The notes under the pieces were generated by a model. That model was given only the letters and a program-made list of their open reading frames with translations, had not been told where the DNA came from and made no database searches. From BP-133 sp040756995 (GTDB taxonomy: Bacteria > Actinomycetota > Acidimicrobiia > IMCC26256 > BP-133), in contig JBFLYK010000017.1 of assembly GCA_040756995.1 (NCBI GenBank), positions 62,001-126,000 on the forward strand: DNA of 64,000 nt. The letters run 5' to 3'. The position numbers and the translations under genes were made by a program. Positions 16,983-25,042 of this stretch are shown here, in pieces; the stretch's first letter is position 1, and the number at the start of each line of letters is the position of its first letter.

Positions 16983-18205
16983 CGGGACGTCTCCGTGGTG
17001 GCCGGCGGCGGAGAACCATCGGCGGAGACGGGGGGGCAGGACTCACCCGGCGGACAGGGCGGCGACGTGGTCGTGGTCGACGCCGCCATCGCCTCGTGGG
17101 TCTGCTGGAGCCGCTCCAGGAACCGGTCGGCGTCGGCCTTGCTGGCGAAGCGGTGGCCGCTCTCGAGGTCGGCGCGGTCGGCCGGGGTGAGGTTGGCCAC
17201 GGTGAGCTCGGTCTGGCGGTCGATCGTGGGCTCCCAGCCGAGCAGGCCGCCCGGCACGCCCTTGAACAAGGTGACCCGGTCCCCCGACAGGCCGACGTAG
17301 TAGGTGCGCCGGGCGTACCAGCCCACGGCCCCGACGGCGATGCCGATGACCGCCACGATCGGGAGGCCCCAGAGGAGCAGGGACCGGACACCGCCCCGCC
17401 GGCCGCCGACCGGGGCGTCCGGAGGTTCGGCGGTGGCCGGCTCCGGGCCGGCCTCCTGGGCCTGCGCGCCCTGCGGGGCGGCGGTGGCGCCGCCGCCGCC
17501 GTCGCTCAGGGCGTCGAGGATGACGACGGTGATGTTGTCGTCGCCGCCGGCCTGGTTGGCCATGTCGACCAGCGTGTCGGCCGCCTGCTGGGGATCGGCG
17601 TGGCGACGGAGCGTGGCGGCGATCGTGTCGTCCGACAGCATGTTGGTCAGCCCGTCGGAGCAGATCAGGAGGCGGTCGCCGGGCCGCAGGTCGATCCGGT
17701 AGGTGTCCACCTCCACCTCGGCGTCGATCCCCAGGGCCCGGGTGATGATGGCCCGCTGGGGGTGGTTCTGGGCCTCCTCCGGCGTGAGGCGGCCCTCCCG
17801 CACGAGTTGCTCGACCAGCGAGTGGTCGTCGGTCACCTGGGTCACCGAGCCGCCCCGCATGAGATAGGCGCGGGAGTCGCCGACGTGCCCGAGGAGGGCG
17901 GTGGCCTCGCCTTCCAGGGCGATGGCGGTGAGCGTGGTGCCCATTCCCCGCATCGAGGCGTCGTCGGCGCCCTTGGCGAAGACGGCGGCGTTGGCCGCCG
18001 CCACCGCCTCGTCGAGCTGGCGCCCGCCGAGGTAGGCCTCCTTGAGCGTTTCGATGGCGGTGGCGCTGGCCACCTCGCCGGCCCGGTGGCCGCCCATCCC
18101 GTCGGCCACGGCGTAGAGGCCGTGCTCCCGGTCGACGAGGAGGTTGTCCTCGTTCTCCGGCCGGCCCCGGCCGACGTCGGTGCGGTACCCCTCGGCGAAC
18201 CTCAC
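16979..18205 (-). CDS. pstP: PP2C family Ser/Thr protein phosphatase PstP
   Basis: This 408-residue PPM phosphatase starts at a GTG (18205) overlapping the fhaB stop. The catalytic domain (about residues 1-235) has the metal-binding aspartates in 'RPENEDNLLV', 'YAVADGMGGHRAGE', 'LLICSDGLTNML' and 'GGDDNITVVIL'. A linker, one membrane helix ('LLLWGLPIVAVIGIAVGAVGW', about 285-305) and an extracellular part of about 100 residues ending in a Pro/Ser/Thr-rich tail follow. It is the counterpart of PknB in the same operon and probably dephosphorylates the kinase and its substrates. Confidence 0.94.
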   Translation of the reverse strand: MRFAEGYRTDVGRGRPENEDNLLVDREHGLYAVADGMGGHRAGEVASATAIETLKEAYLGGRQLDEAVAAANAAVFAKGADDASMRGMGTTLTAIALEGEATALLGHVGDSRAYLMRGGSVTQVTDDHSLVEQLVREGRLTPEEAQNHPQRAIITRALGIDAEVEVDTYRIDLRPGDRLLICSDGLTNMLSDDTIAATLRRHADPQQAADTLVDMANQAGGDDNITVVILDALSDGGGGATAAPQGAQAQEAGPEPATAEPPDAPVGGRRGGVRSLLLWGLPIVAVIGIAVGAVGWYARRTYYVGLSGDRVTLFKGVPGGLLGWEPTIDRQTELTVANLTPADRADLESGHRFASKADADRFLERLQQTHEAMAASTTTTSPPCPPGESCPPVSADGSPPPATTETSR

Positions 18206-18672
18206 TGCACGATCTCCAGCACCGTGTGCCCGATCTGGAGCTTGTCGCCCCGGCGCAGCGGCATCGTCCGGCTGAGCCGGTCCCGGTTGAGGAACGTGCC
18301 GTTGGTGGAGCCGAGGTCCTCGACGAACGGCTTCCCGTCCCGGATGTAGATCCGGGCGTGGAGCTGGGAGACGTAGGTGTCGTCGGCCAGGGGGACGGAG
18401 CACCCGGGGGCCCGCCCGATCGTGACCTCCTCCCCGAGAGGGAAGATCTGCGAGGTGGCGGGCTCGATCATCTTGAGCTTGTAGGGCTTCGACGGCGCGT
18501 CGGAGCGCTTGCCCCCCCGGCCCTGGCCCCGCCCGAAGCGGCCGTTGGCGCTGACGTCGACCGGCCGGTCGGGGGACAGCTCCCGGTAGACGGCCCGCAC
18601 CACCCGGGCGAGGAAGAGATACAGCAGCCCCAGGAAGCAGAACTTGAGGATCGTGAGGATCGCCTCGGGCAC
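18202..18672 (-). CDS. fhaB: FHA domain protein FhaB (FipA-like)
   Basis: This 156-residue protein has an N-terminal membrane helix ('LTILKFCFLGLLYLFLARVV', about residues 6-25), a basic linker and a C-terminal FHA domain (about 75-155). The phosphothreonine-binding motifs are visible: 'TIGRAPGCSV', 'SQLHARI' and 'LGSTNGTFLN'. FHA domains read threonines phosphorylated by kinases such as PknB. Membrane anchoring and the order fhaA-fhaB-pstP-rodA-pbpA are as in mycobacteria. Confidence 0.93.
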   Translation of the reverse strand: MPEAILTILKFCFLGLLYLFLARVVRAVYRELSPDRPVDVSANGRFGRGQGRGGKRSDAPSKPYKLKMIEPATSQIFPLGEEVTIGRAPGCSVPLADDTYVSQLHARIYIRDGKPFVEDLGSTNGTFLNRDRLSRTMPLRRGDKLQIGHTVLEIVQ

Positions 18673-18688
18673 CTTGCCTTCGCCGCCC

Positions 18689-19342
18689 TCAGGAGGTCTC
18701 GAAGCGGATCGTGGCCGAGCCGATCCGCAGCTCGTCGCCGTCGGACAACCGCCGCTCCCGGACGGGTGAGCCGTTGACCACCGTGCCGTTGGTGGAGCCG
18801 AGGTCGAAGACCGTGAAGCCCTCCGGGTCCCGTCGGACCTCGGCGTGGCGGCGGGACACCTGGGGGTCGCCGAGGGGGATGTCGCAGCTCGACAGCCGGC
18901 CGATCACCACCGGCCGGTCGGCTACCGGGATGCGCCGGCCGTCGGCCGTGACCAGCGTGCCGACCCGCCCGTCCGGATCGGCCTTGATCTCCCCGTCGAC
19001 GACGCACTGGCCGGGGCCGAGGGCGGGATCGGTCTCGACCGAGACGATGACCTGCCCCAGGAAGCCGTACCCCTCGTCGCGGGCGTGGGCCCGGGCGGCG
19101 TCGGCCAGCTCCCGCAGCAGCGTCGACTCGAAGGCCTCGAAGCGCTCCCGGTCGGACTCCGACAGCTTCACCCGGAACGAATTGGGCGCGATGAGGCCGT
19201 GGACGCCGACCGTGCGGCGATCGTCCATCTCCCGAGCCAGGCGGCGGCCGATCTCGACGGGCTGGAGGCCGCTGCGGAAGGCCCGGGAGAAGACCCCCTC
19301 GACGAGCGCCTCAAGCCGGCGCTCGAACCCGTGTAAACCCAC
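18689..19342 (-). CDS. fhaA: FhaA: DUF3662 plus FHA domain protein
   Basis: This 217-residue protein has an N-terminal DUF3662/FhaA_N domain (about residues 1-115, 'MGLHGFERRLEALVEGVFSR') and a C-terminal FHA domain (about 135-215) with 'VIGRLSSCDI', 'SRRHAEV' and 'LGSTNGTVVNG'. In M. tuberculosis FhaA binds phosphorylated MviN/CwlM to control peptidoglycan precursor supply. The long linker of the mycobacterial protein (about 527 residues in total) is absent here. It is the promoter-proximal gene of the fhaA-fhaB-pstP-rodA-pbpA-pknB-mutY transcription unit. Confidence 0.93.
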   Translation of the reverse strand: MGLHGFERRLEALVEGVFSRAFRSGLQPVEIGRRLAREMDDRRTVGVHGLIAPNSFRVKLSESDRERFEAFESTLLRELADAARAHARDEGYGFLGQVIVSVETDPALGPGQCVVDGEIKADPDGRVGTLVTADGRRIPVADRPVVIGRLSSCDIPLGDPQVSRRHAEVRRDPEGFTVFDLGSTNGTVVNGSPVRERRLSDGDELRIGSATIRFETS

Positions 19343-19459
19343 GTGACGGATACTACCGGCGGCCTCCGGCCTGCTCCGTCGACCACTTACAGAGGTGTCA
19401 TTCGACCCTTTTGACCGCCGGTCCGGACCGACCCTCCTGCTACTCTCGAAGCTTCGCCC

Positions 19460-19547
<88 letters not shown>

Positions 19548-19693
19548 CGGCATCGCCCCTGGTCAGAGCCCTGGCCGGGGGCTTTTTCTTGCTCTTTCCT
19601 TGTGTCACAAGGGCTGTTGCGGTGCGTTCGCGTCGAAGATGCTGGTCACAGCAAGTTTCGCGTGTGTGCTGGCGGCGGAGAAATTCGAGCGAG

Positions 19694-19744
19694 CTGGCAC
19701 AGAAACCGGCGGTTTCCTGCGCCACCGTGTACCGACCGTGTACC
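19694..19744. repeat. Candidate integrase arm-type or regulator sites next to attL
   Basis: CTGGCACA occurs at 19694-19701 and matches the core of the 11-bp repeats near attR. ACCGTGTACC occurs twice at 19724-19733 and 19735-19744, one helical turn apart, between attL and the integrase start. They may bind the integrase, the excisionase or an autorepressor. This is inference from position and repetition. Confidence 0.4.
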
Positions 19745-19795
19745 ATCGGGCGGAAGGGTGCACGGATGCAGGACCGTGGTCCTTCGGAGGCCGCC

Positions 19796-21586
19796 ATGTC
19801 GACCACCTCTCCCGGATTCGCCGAGCGGTTCTGGGCCCGCCTAGAACGGACTTCCGCGGACTGCTGGCTGTGGACCGGCAGCACGACCAGCGAGGGCTAC
19901 GGCATCGTCAAGGTCGGCGGCCGCCGGGAGCGGACCCACAGGGTCGCCTGGCACCTAGCTAACGGCCCGATCCCGGAGAACGGCCGGGTGGGTCAGACCT
20001 GCAAGGAGCCGGCCTGCTGCAACCCCGCCCACCTCACCCTGAGCCTGCCGGAGATGCTCGGGCCGCTGGAGCGCGCCCGGGCCGACGCCGTCCGGAAGGC
20101 CGGCGACGACGAGAAGGGCGTCGAGATTGCCGACGGCGGTCGCTGGCGAGTGTGGGTCATCGGCCCGGCCGGCAAACGACACTTCAAACGGGGTCACAGC
20201 GACGATCCGGCCGAGGCGCTGCGCGACGCCGTACTGGCCCGCAACGAGCTCCGGGTCCGCCTGTGGGGCGTCCGTCCCGACAAGCCGGGAGCGAACCGTC
20301 CCGAGAACGTCCGGCAGCTCTTCGACAGGTACGCGGAAATGAAGGTGCTGGCCGGCAAGTGGGACGGCGTGACCCTCGACACGTTCGAGCGGGACTGGAA
20401 GCACTACCAGCCCCTGTGGAAGCTCGCCCCCGACCAGGCCAACGACATCGACCTCGTGGAGCGCCTCCTGCTGCAGCTCCGGCAGACTGGCAACCGGAAG
20501 ACGGGCGGGCCGCTGTCGATCGCCACGATGAAGCGGATCCGGGCCGCCGGCGTGGGGCCCTTCGACTGGGCGGTGCGGAAGCGGTGGCTGCCCTACAACG
20601 CGTTCCGGTCAGTCGAGACGCTGGAGCCGACCGACGAGGAGCTCGTCGCCGCCATGCCGAAACCGGCGCCGGTCAACGTGCCGCTCCAGGTCGTCCAGGC
20701 GGCGCTCGCCGACCCGGCCTTCGGCCTCCGGATGGCGACGTACTGCGCCCTGTTGCCAACGACCGGTGGGCGGCGCAGCGAGCTCCACGGCCTGCGGTGG
20801 GAGCGGGTGGACCGGGACGAGAGCGTGATCCTGCTGTCCGAGGTGATCGTCTACGAGACGAATGTCGGGACGGGCCGAAAGGAGTGGCGGGTGAAGCCGC
20901 TTCCCAAGGGCAAGCGTCCGAGGGCGCTGGCCCTCGGCCCGGTGTCGATGGGGTTGCTCCGGCTGCTCCACGAGGAACAGCTCGGCCTGGTCCGGGGGGC
21001 CGGCGGGGAGACGCTCGATCCGTACGGCTTCTGCTTCTCTGATCAGATCGGCGGCTCCGCCGCCTGGATCCCGAACACGACCGCCGTCCGTTTCGAGCGG
21101 CTGTGCCGGCGACACGGCATTGACCTCTACGGATTTCATGACTTCCGCCGCCTGATGCACACCGCCCTCGTCGAGGACGGGTTCCCCGAGGAGCTGGTCG
21201 CCGACCGGCTCGGCCACTCGAGGAAGACCGGCAGCCCATCCAGCGGCGGCGGGTTCCCGACGGTGGCCGCCCAGTTTTACCGGGGCCGTCTGAGCCCGGA
21301 GAAGGATCGGGCGATGGCCGAGCGGATCGACGAGCTGATCTTCGGCGTCAGCGGCCAGGCGATCCTCTACCGGGCCCGGGAGCAGCTCGCCGTTGGCGTG
21401 TCGGCGACGACTGACCGGAGGACCACTGGGTACCGGGCCGCCCGACGGAAACGGGCGACCGCACTGGCCGAGCGTCAAGCGGTCTGCCCGTCCTGCGGCG
21501 GCCCGATTCCGCCCCATCCCGGCCGTGGCCGCCCCCGCACCTACTGCTCGCCCGACTGCAAGCGGGCGGCGGAGAAGCTGGCCTAA
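19796..21586 (+). CDS. int: Tyrosine integrase with N-terminal HNH-like domain and C-terminal zinc finger
   Basis: This 596-residue site-specific recombinase probably catalyses integration into tRNA-Leu. Residues 10-80 match the HNH_3 pattern ('CWLWTG...GYG...HRVAW...GPIP...C...CCNPAHL'), but the usual catalytic histidine position is glutamine ('VGQTCKEP', residue 67). Residues about 170-510 form the integrase, with 'TGGRRSELHGLRW' (Arg), 'KPLPKGK' (Lys), 'HDFRR' (His-x-x-Arg), 'LGHS' and the nucleophile in 'QFYRGR' (about residue 493). The C-terminus is a zinc-ribbon ('CPSCGG...YCSPDCKR'). The ATG at 19796 follows CGGAGG; the frame is open farther upstream into the tRNA, so the start is chosen by the ribosome-binding site. 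Confidence 0.9.
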   Translation: MSTTSPGFAERFWARLERTSADCWLWTGSTTSEGYGIVKVGGRRERTHRVAWHLANGPIPENGRVGQTCKEPACCNPAHLTLSLPEMLGPLERARADAVRKAGDDEKGVEIADGGRWRVWVIGPAGKRHFKRGHSDDPAEALRDAVLARNELRVRLWGVRPDKPGANRPENVRQLFDRYAEMKVLAGKWDGVTLDTFERDWKHYQPLWKLAPDQANDIDLVERLLLQLRQTGNRKTGGPLSIATMKRIRAAGVGPFDWAVRKRWLPYNAFRSVETLEPTDEELVAAMPKPAPVNVPLQVVQAALADPAFGLRMATYCALLPTTGGRRSELHGLRWERVDRDESVILLSEVIVYETNVGTGRKEWRVKPLPKGKRPRALALGPVSMGLLRLLHEEQLGLVRGAGGETLDPYGFCFSDQIGGSAAWIPNTTAVRFERLCRRHGIDLYGFHDFRRLMHTALVEDGFPEELVADRLGHSRKTGSPSSGGGFPTVAAQFYRGRLSPEKDRAMAERIDELIFGVSGQAILYRAREQLAVGVSATTDRRTTGYRAARRKRATALAERQAVCPSCGGPIPPHPGRGRPRTYCSPDCKRAAEKLA

Positions 21587-21946
21587 CGCCGCTCTTCAAG
21601 CGCGACGAGTTGGCCGTCCGGGAGGATCTCGAAGAGGTGGCCGGATGGCCGTTGGCTAAGGAAGCCGTCGAGTGCGCGTGCCCACCGCTCGACGCGCTCA
21701 GCGATGGGGAGTCGCTGCGGGATTCGCGAGATCACCACGGCTGCCCTGGTCCCTGCCGGAAGGACTTCGAACTCGCTGTCCTGGGTGACGAAGACGAGGT
21801 CGTCCTCACTGACGAGTTGGGCCCGGATCGCCGTATCCGAGAGACCGCGTTGGCCGAGCACGATGATGTGCTCGCAGTCGTGGGCCATCGGCGACAAGTC
21901 GCCGGTGGAGTTGGAGAGGGAAGTTCTCGTCGAGGAGAACCTTCAC
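21583..21946 (-). pseudogene. DUF5615 PIN-like toxin gene with a single-base frameshift
   Basis: A GTG at 21946 overlaps the DUF433 stop (GTGA) and starts 'KVLLDENFPLQLHRRLVADG', the diagnostic N-terminus of DUF5615 PIN-like proteins. The frame then breaks. The next frame supplies the rest: 'HDCEHIIVLGQRG', 'VFVTQDSEFEVLP' and 'VVISRIPQRLPIAERVE'. One extra C in GGCCCAC near 21885 (plus-strand GGG) explains the shift; removing it gives a continuous family protein of about 120 residues. These proteins pair with DUF433 antitoxins. The gene is inactive as written, or this is a base-calling error. Confidence 0.75.
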
Positions 21947-22173
21947 GACGCTTCGCTGACCGCCGGCGGGAGGTGGGCCGCCAAGTGGGCGGCGTACCGC
22001 AAGGCGGTCAGGACCTGCTCCCTCGACAGGCTGTACGCCTCCTGCACGCTCTCGAACGTCTCGCCTGCACCGAGATCAGCCACGATGGTGGCGACGTCGA
22101 TCCGCGTCCCCGTGAGGCACGGCTTGCCGAACCGGATGTTCGGATCCATGGACACTCCCGGAAAAATCTCCAT
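21943..22173 (-). CDS. DUF433 family antitoxin-like protein
   Basis: This 76-residue protein contains 'DPNIRFGKPCLTGTRIDVATIVADL', the hallmark of DUF433, and a helix-turn-helix-like segment ('ESVQEAYSLSREQVLTALRY'). DUF433 proteins are found in front of DUF5615 PIN-like genes as the antitoxin partner. The ATG at 22173 follows GGAGG; an in-frame GTG two codons upstream is less likely. Its stop overlaps the partner's GTG start. The partner is frameshifted, so the system may be non-functional. Confidence 0.85.
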   Translation of the reverse strand: MEIFPGVSMDPNIRFGKPCLTGTRIDVATIVADLGAGETFESVQEAYSLSREQVLTALRYAAHLAAHLPPAVSEAS

Positions 22174-22385
22174 CGCCACCTCCTCGCGGTGTCACACGAG
22201 CACCTCCGGTACACCAGTCTGCCGCTTCGTACGGACCCTCCGACGGCCATTTCCACGACGCCGGCCACCGGGCCACTGAATAACCGACTTCTGAGGGTCG
22301 TCGACTCCGTGGGCAAGCTCAAGTGACCGCGCAAGTTCTCGTGCAAGGTCGCGGTCAACCTCTGCCGGTCATAGCCGGCGGAAAT

Positions 22386-22816
22386 TCGGACAAATCGGCT
22401 GGTCCCAGGTGTGGGCCAAGGTGTGGACCAAGTTTCGGTCCCAGTTCTTGACCAAGGTTTCGTCCAAGGTGCTCGTGCTCGAGTGGCGGCATGACACCGC
22501 CCTCACGGTCCCTACGGCCCCTTCGGTGGCCGTCCGGAGTCACGCGGGCTGATACCGCGGCTTCCCACGATGGCCGTCCAGGTCTGAACGCCCGAAGCGG
22601 CGGCGTTGAGGTTCGCGTTGAGCGCCGCTCGCCGTTGAATCGGACAAATCGGGGCGAATCGTCGCAGGTCCCGACTGTCCCGACTGCCCCGACTTTGGTC
22701 CCGAGTTTGGGCCCAAGTTCGGTCCCGAGTCGACGCGCGATAACGACGGTCCCGGGGAACTTTTCTTGCTCGTTCAGACGGTCGTTCAGCCGAGCGTTGA
22801 GGTTCGCGTTCAGGCC
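22386..22816. repeat. Field of 12-bp-period direct repeats (candidate origin, oriT or Xis-binding region)
   Basis: About 750 bp between the DUF433 gene and xis lack a convincing gene. Six tandem 12-mers with a GnCCaAGgT-like core fill 22399-22470. A related GGTCCCGAG/GGGCCCAAG run lies at 22666-22730. A third set, GTTCAGACGGTC, GTTCAGCCGAGC, GTTGAGGTTCGC and a partial unit, lies at 22772-22816. Longer direct copies link them: TCGGACAAATCGG at 22386-22398 and 22640-22652, and GCGTTGAGGTTCGCGTT at 22603-22619 and 22794-22810. Proximity to the excisionase and relaxase suggests iterons or an origin of transfer. Because 12 is a multiple of 3, minus-strand frames also read as four-residue repeats, so a coding origin is not excluded. 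Confidence 0.65.
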
Positions 22817-22930
22817 TCCATCGCACACTCCCCTCGCCACCCGGTCGACGCGCCGCCCGTCGCGTTTCCGGTGTTCATCCGCCAGTCCTTGGTGATGGCT
22901 CGCCAGGGCCCCGTTCTCGGAGGTGACCAC

Positions 22931-23125
22931 TTGCACAGTGACAACCGGCTCGTCCTGACGGTGGCCGAGGCTGCTGCGGCGCTCGGCATCTCGCGTGCGC
23001 ACGCGTACGAGCTCGTGGCTCGGGGCGAGCTCCCTTCGCTGCGGCTCGGTCGGCGGATCGTCGTGCCTCGGCGCGGCCTGGAGCGTCTCGTCGACGGCGA
23101 TGCCGACGGCAGTCATGCCGCCTGA
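22931..23125 (+). CDS. xis: Excisionase-like helix-turn-helix protein
   Basis: This 64-residue MerR-like winged helix of the excisionase/HTH_17 type contains 'LTVAEAAAALGISRAHAYELVARGELPSLRLGRRIVVPRRGLERL'-type sequence, with the recognition helix at 'SRAHAYELV'. A TTG start at 22931 is chosen because GGAGGTGA lies four bases upstream; a longer frame starting at ATG 22895 has no such site. Such proteins direct integrase towards excision, and the position between the repeat field and the relaxase fits. The next gene overlaps its 3' end. Confidence 0.75.
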   Translation: MHSDNRLVLTVAEAAAALGISRAHAYELVARGELPSLRLGRRIVVPRRGLERLVDGDADGSHAA

Positions 23126-23693
23126 ACCGACCCGTCGCTCATCGGCGGTCGTCGTCACCGGGCCGGGCAGCCGCGCCCTCATCCGGGAGCACGGCACGAC
23201 GGCGTGGGCAGTGCTGCTCGACGTCAGCCTCGAGGCGAGCCTCAGCCACGACGGCCGGACGGCCCGGACGAGCGTCCGCATGATCGCCGACCACCTCGGT
23301 ATCACCCCGGGGACAGCGGCCCGCTGTCTGGGCCGGCTGCGAACCGCCGGGCTCGTCCAGCGGCTCGACCGTCGTGACGCGATCACAGGCCGGTTCGTCG
23401 AGTCGGTCTACGTCGTCGCTCCGACGGTTGCGGTCCGGCCGTGTGTCGATTGCCCGCTCATGGCGGAGCTGCACACGGAGAGAGCACATCGCACCGGCGA
23501 CGACGCTCTGAACGGCGACGCCGGGCAACTTTCGCCATTGTCAATGGCAAGTGTCTGTCGGTCGTTCGTCGGTCGGGACCACGTCGATCTCGCGTCGGAG
23601 GATCGGGTCACCGGGTCGCGAGGAGAACGAGGGCATAGTCAGGATCGTGATCGTCAGGGCGACGCGTCGTTCGGTGAGTCGCGAACGTGTTGA
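23100..23693 (+). CDS. Winged-helix DNA-binding protein of the island (replication or transfer regulator)
   Basis: This roughly 197-residue protein has a winged helix at about residues 60-115 ('TSVRMIADHLGITPGTAARCLGRLRTAGLVQRLD'), a following 'CVDCPLM' cysteine pair and a hydrophilic tail. The start is uncertain: ATG at 23100 or 23115, both overlapping the 3' end of xis. Its stop overlaps the relaxase GTG start region (23687), so xis, this gene and the relaxase form a compact operon. It may regulate the relaxase operon or take part in replication; I do not recognise a named family. Confidence 0.6.
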   Translation: MPTAVMPPEPTRRSSAVVVTGPGSRALIREHGTTAWAVLLDVSLEASLSHDGRTARTSVRMIADHLGITPGTAARCLGRLRTAGLVQRLDRRDAITGRFVESVYVVAPTVAVRPCVDCPLMAELHTERAHRTGDDALNGDAGQLSPLSMASVCRSFVGRDHVDLASEDRVTGSRGERGHSQDRDRQGDASFGESRTC

Positions 23694-25042
23694 CGATCAC
23701 GAACCTGGCTGACGCCGAGTACCTCATCGGCCAGGTGGCCCTCGGGATTGACGACTACTACATGGGCGCCGGCGAAGCCCCTGGCGTGTGGCAGGGCGGG
23801 TTGGCTGCCGAGCTCAGCCTGGCTGGGGTGGTCGAGCATGACCAGCTCCGGGCCCTGCTCCTCGGCCGGGACCCGACCACGGACATCGAGCTACTCCCCG
23901 CCCGGGGTCGGCCCCGGACGGTGACCGCATATGACGTGACCTTCTCGGCGCCGAAGTCAGTATCGCTGCTGTGGGCATTCGCCTCGCCGGAGGTTGCCTC
24001 GGCGGCGTCCATCGCCCACGTCGAGGCGGTCGCTGTCGCTCTGGATTTCCTCGAGCGGCGGGCCGGGGCGACTCGTCTGCAGATTGACGGGCAGCGTCAG
24101 CGGATCACCACTGGGCTGGCGGCGGCGGCCTTCGTGCACCGGTCGAGCCGGGAGGGCGATCCCCAGCTTCACAGCCATTGTGTCGTCGCCAACCTGGGGC
24201 GCCGGCCGGACGGGACGTTCGCCGCCCTCGACGCCACGCCGCTCTACGAGTGGGGGAAGGCCGCGGGCTCGGTGTATCAGGAGGAGCTGCGCCGTCGCCT
24301 GACCCGCCAGCTCGGGGTGGAGTCGGGACCGGACCGCAACGGCTGCCGGGAAATCGAGGGGTTCAACCGCCGATGGCTGCGGACGTTCTCCAAGCGGACC
24401 GTGGCCATCGAGGAGTACCTGGCCGGCGCCGGCCCGGAGAACCCCGACCCGGCCGGGCGGATGCGGGCCGACGAGGCGGCCTCGCTGGCCACCCGGCCCC
24501 GCAAGGACGGGTCCCTGACCCCGGAGGTCCTCCGGGAACGATGGCAGACCGAGGCGGACGCCATCGGGCTGCCCACCGGCCACGCGCTCGAGGCGCAGAG
24601 CTGCGGCTGGACCGTTCCCGAGTTGCAGCCCCCGGTGAAGTGGGACGACCTCGTCGACGCCCTGATCGAACCCGACGAGGGGCTCTGTGCCCGGCGGGCC
24701 CGGTTCAACGAAGCCCAGGTCGTCGAACGGGTCGCCGCCTTCGGCGCCGGACGCCTGACCGTCGACGCCATCGAGGACTACGCCCGGGCGTTCCTCGAGT
24801 CGGAACAGGCTGTGCTCCTCGCCGACCGCACGGGCCGGACGTCTCCGCAGTACTCGACCGTTGACCACCTGCTCCTCGAACGGCGGGTCCTCGATCTCCT
24901 CGACGAGCTCTCCCGGGCCACCGTCGACCCCGTCCCGCCACCGTTGTCGAACAGGCCATCGCTGCCGCACCAGGGCTTGGTGCCGACCAAGCCGCCGCCG
25001 TCCGAGCGCTGTGCTCATCGCGACAAGCGCTGTGCTCGCTGA
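23687..25042 (+). CDS. MOBF (TrwC/TraI-type) conjugative relaxase, N-terminal part
   Basis: This part nicks and covalently binds DNA at oriT. Catalytic tyrosines are in 'GIDDYYMGAG' (about residues 23-25) and the three-histidine metal site is around 'HRSSREGDPQLHSHCVVAN' (about 152-170). 'SAPKSVSLLWA' is the family's typical region after the first strands. The frame ends at 25042 with an unrelated tail after about residue 420. The adjoining helicase half continues in the -1 frame without its own start codon. So this is one gene of about 1,026 codons with a frameshift near 24,930-24,955. Confidence 0.88.
   Translation: MLTITNLADAEYLIGQVALGIDDYYMGAGEAPGVWQGGLAAELSLAGVVEHDQLRALLLGRDPTTDIELLPARGRPRTVTAYDVTFSAPKSVSLLWAFASPEVASAASIAHVEAVAVALDFLERRAGATRLQIDGQRQRITTGLAAAAFVHRSSREGDPQLHSHCVVANLGRRPDGTFAALDATPLYEWGKAAGSVYQEELRRRLTRQLGVESGPDRNGCREIEGFNRRWLRTFSKRTVAIEEYLAGAGPENPDPAGRMRADEAASLATRPRKDGSLTPEVLRERWQTEADAIGLPTGHALEAQSCGWTVPELQPPVKWDDLVDALIEPDEGLCARRARFNEAQVVERVAAFGAGRLTVDAIEDYARAFLESEQAVLLADRTGRTSPQYSTVDHLLLERRVLDLLDELSRATVDPVPPPLSNRPSLPHQGLVPTKPPPSERCAHRDKRCAR

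Noticed and set aside
22399..22470. CRISPR array
   Set aside because: Repeats are 12 bp and contiguous without spacers, and no cas genes are in the window.
22355..23386. 343-codon minus-strand frame over the repeat field and xis
   Set aside because: Not listed as a gene because it overlaps the well-supported xis start and the winged-helix gene and shows no domain. Its tetrapeptide repeats are mentioned under the repeat field.
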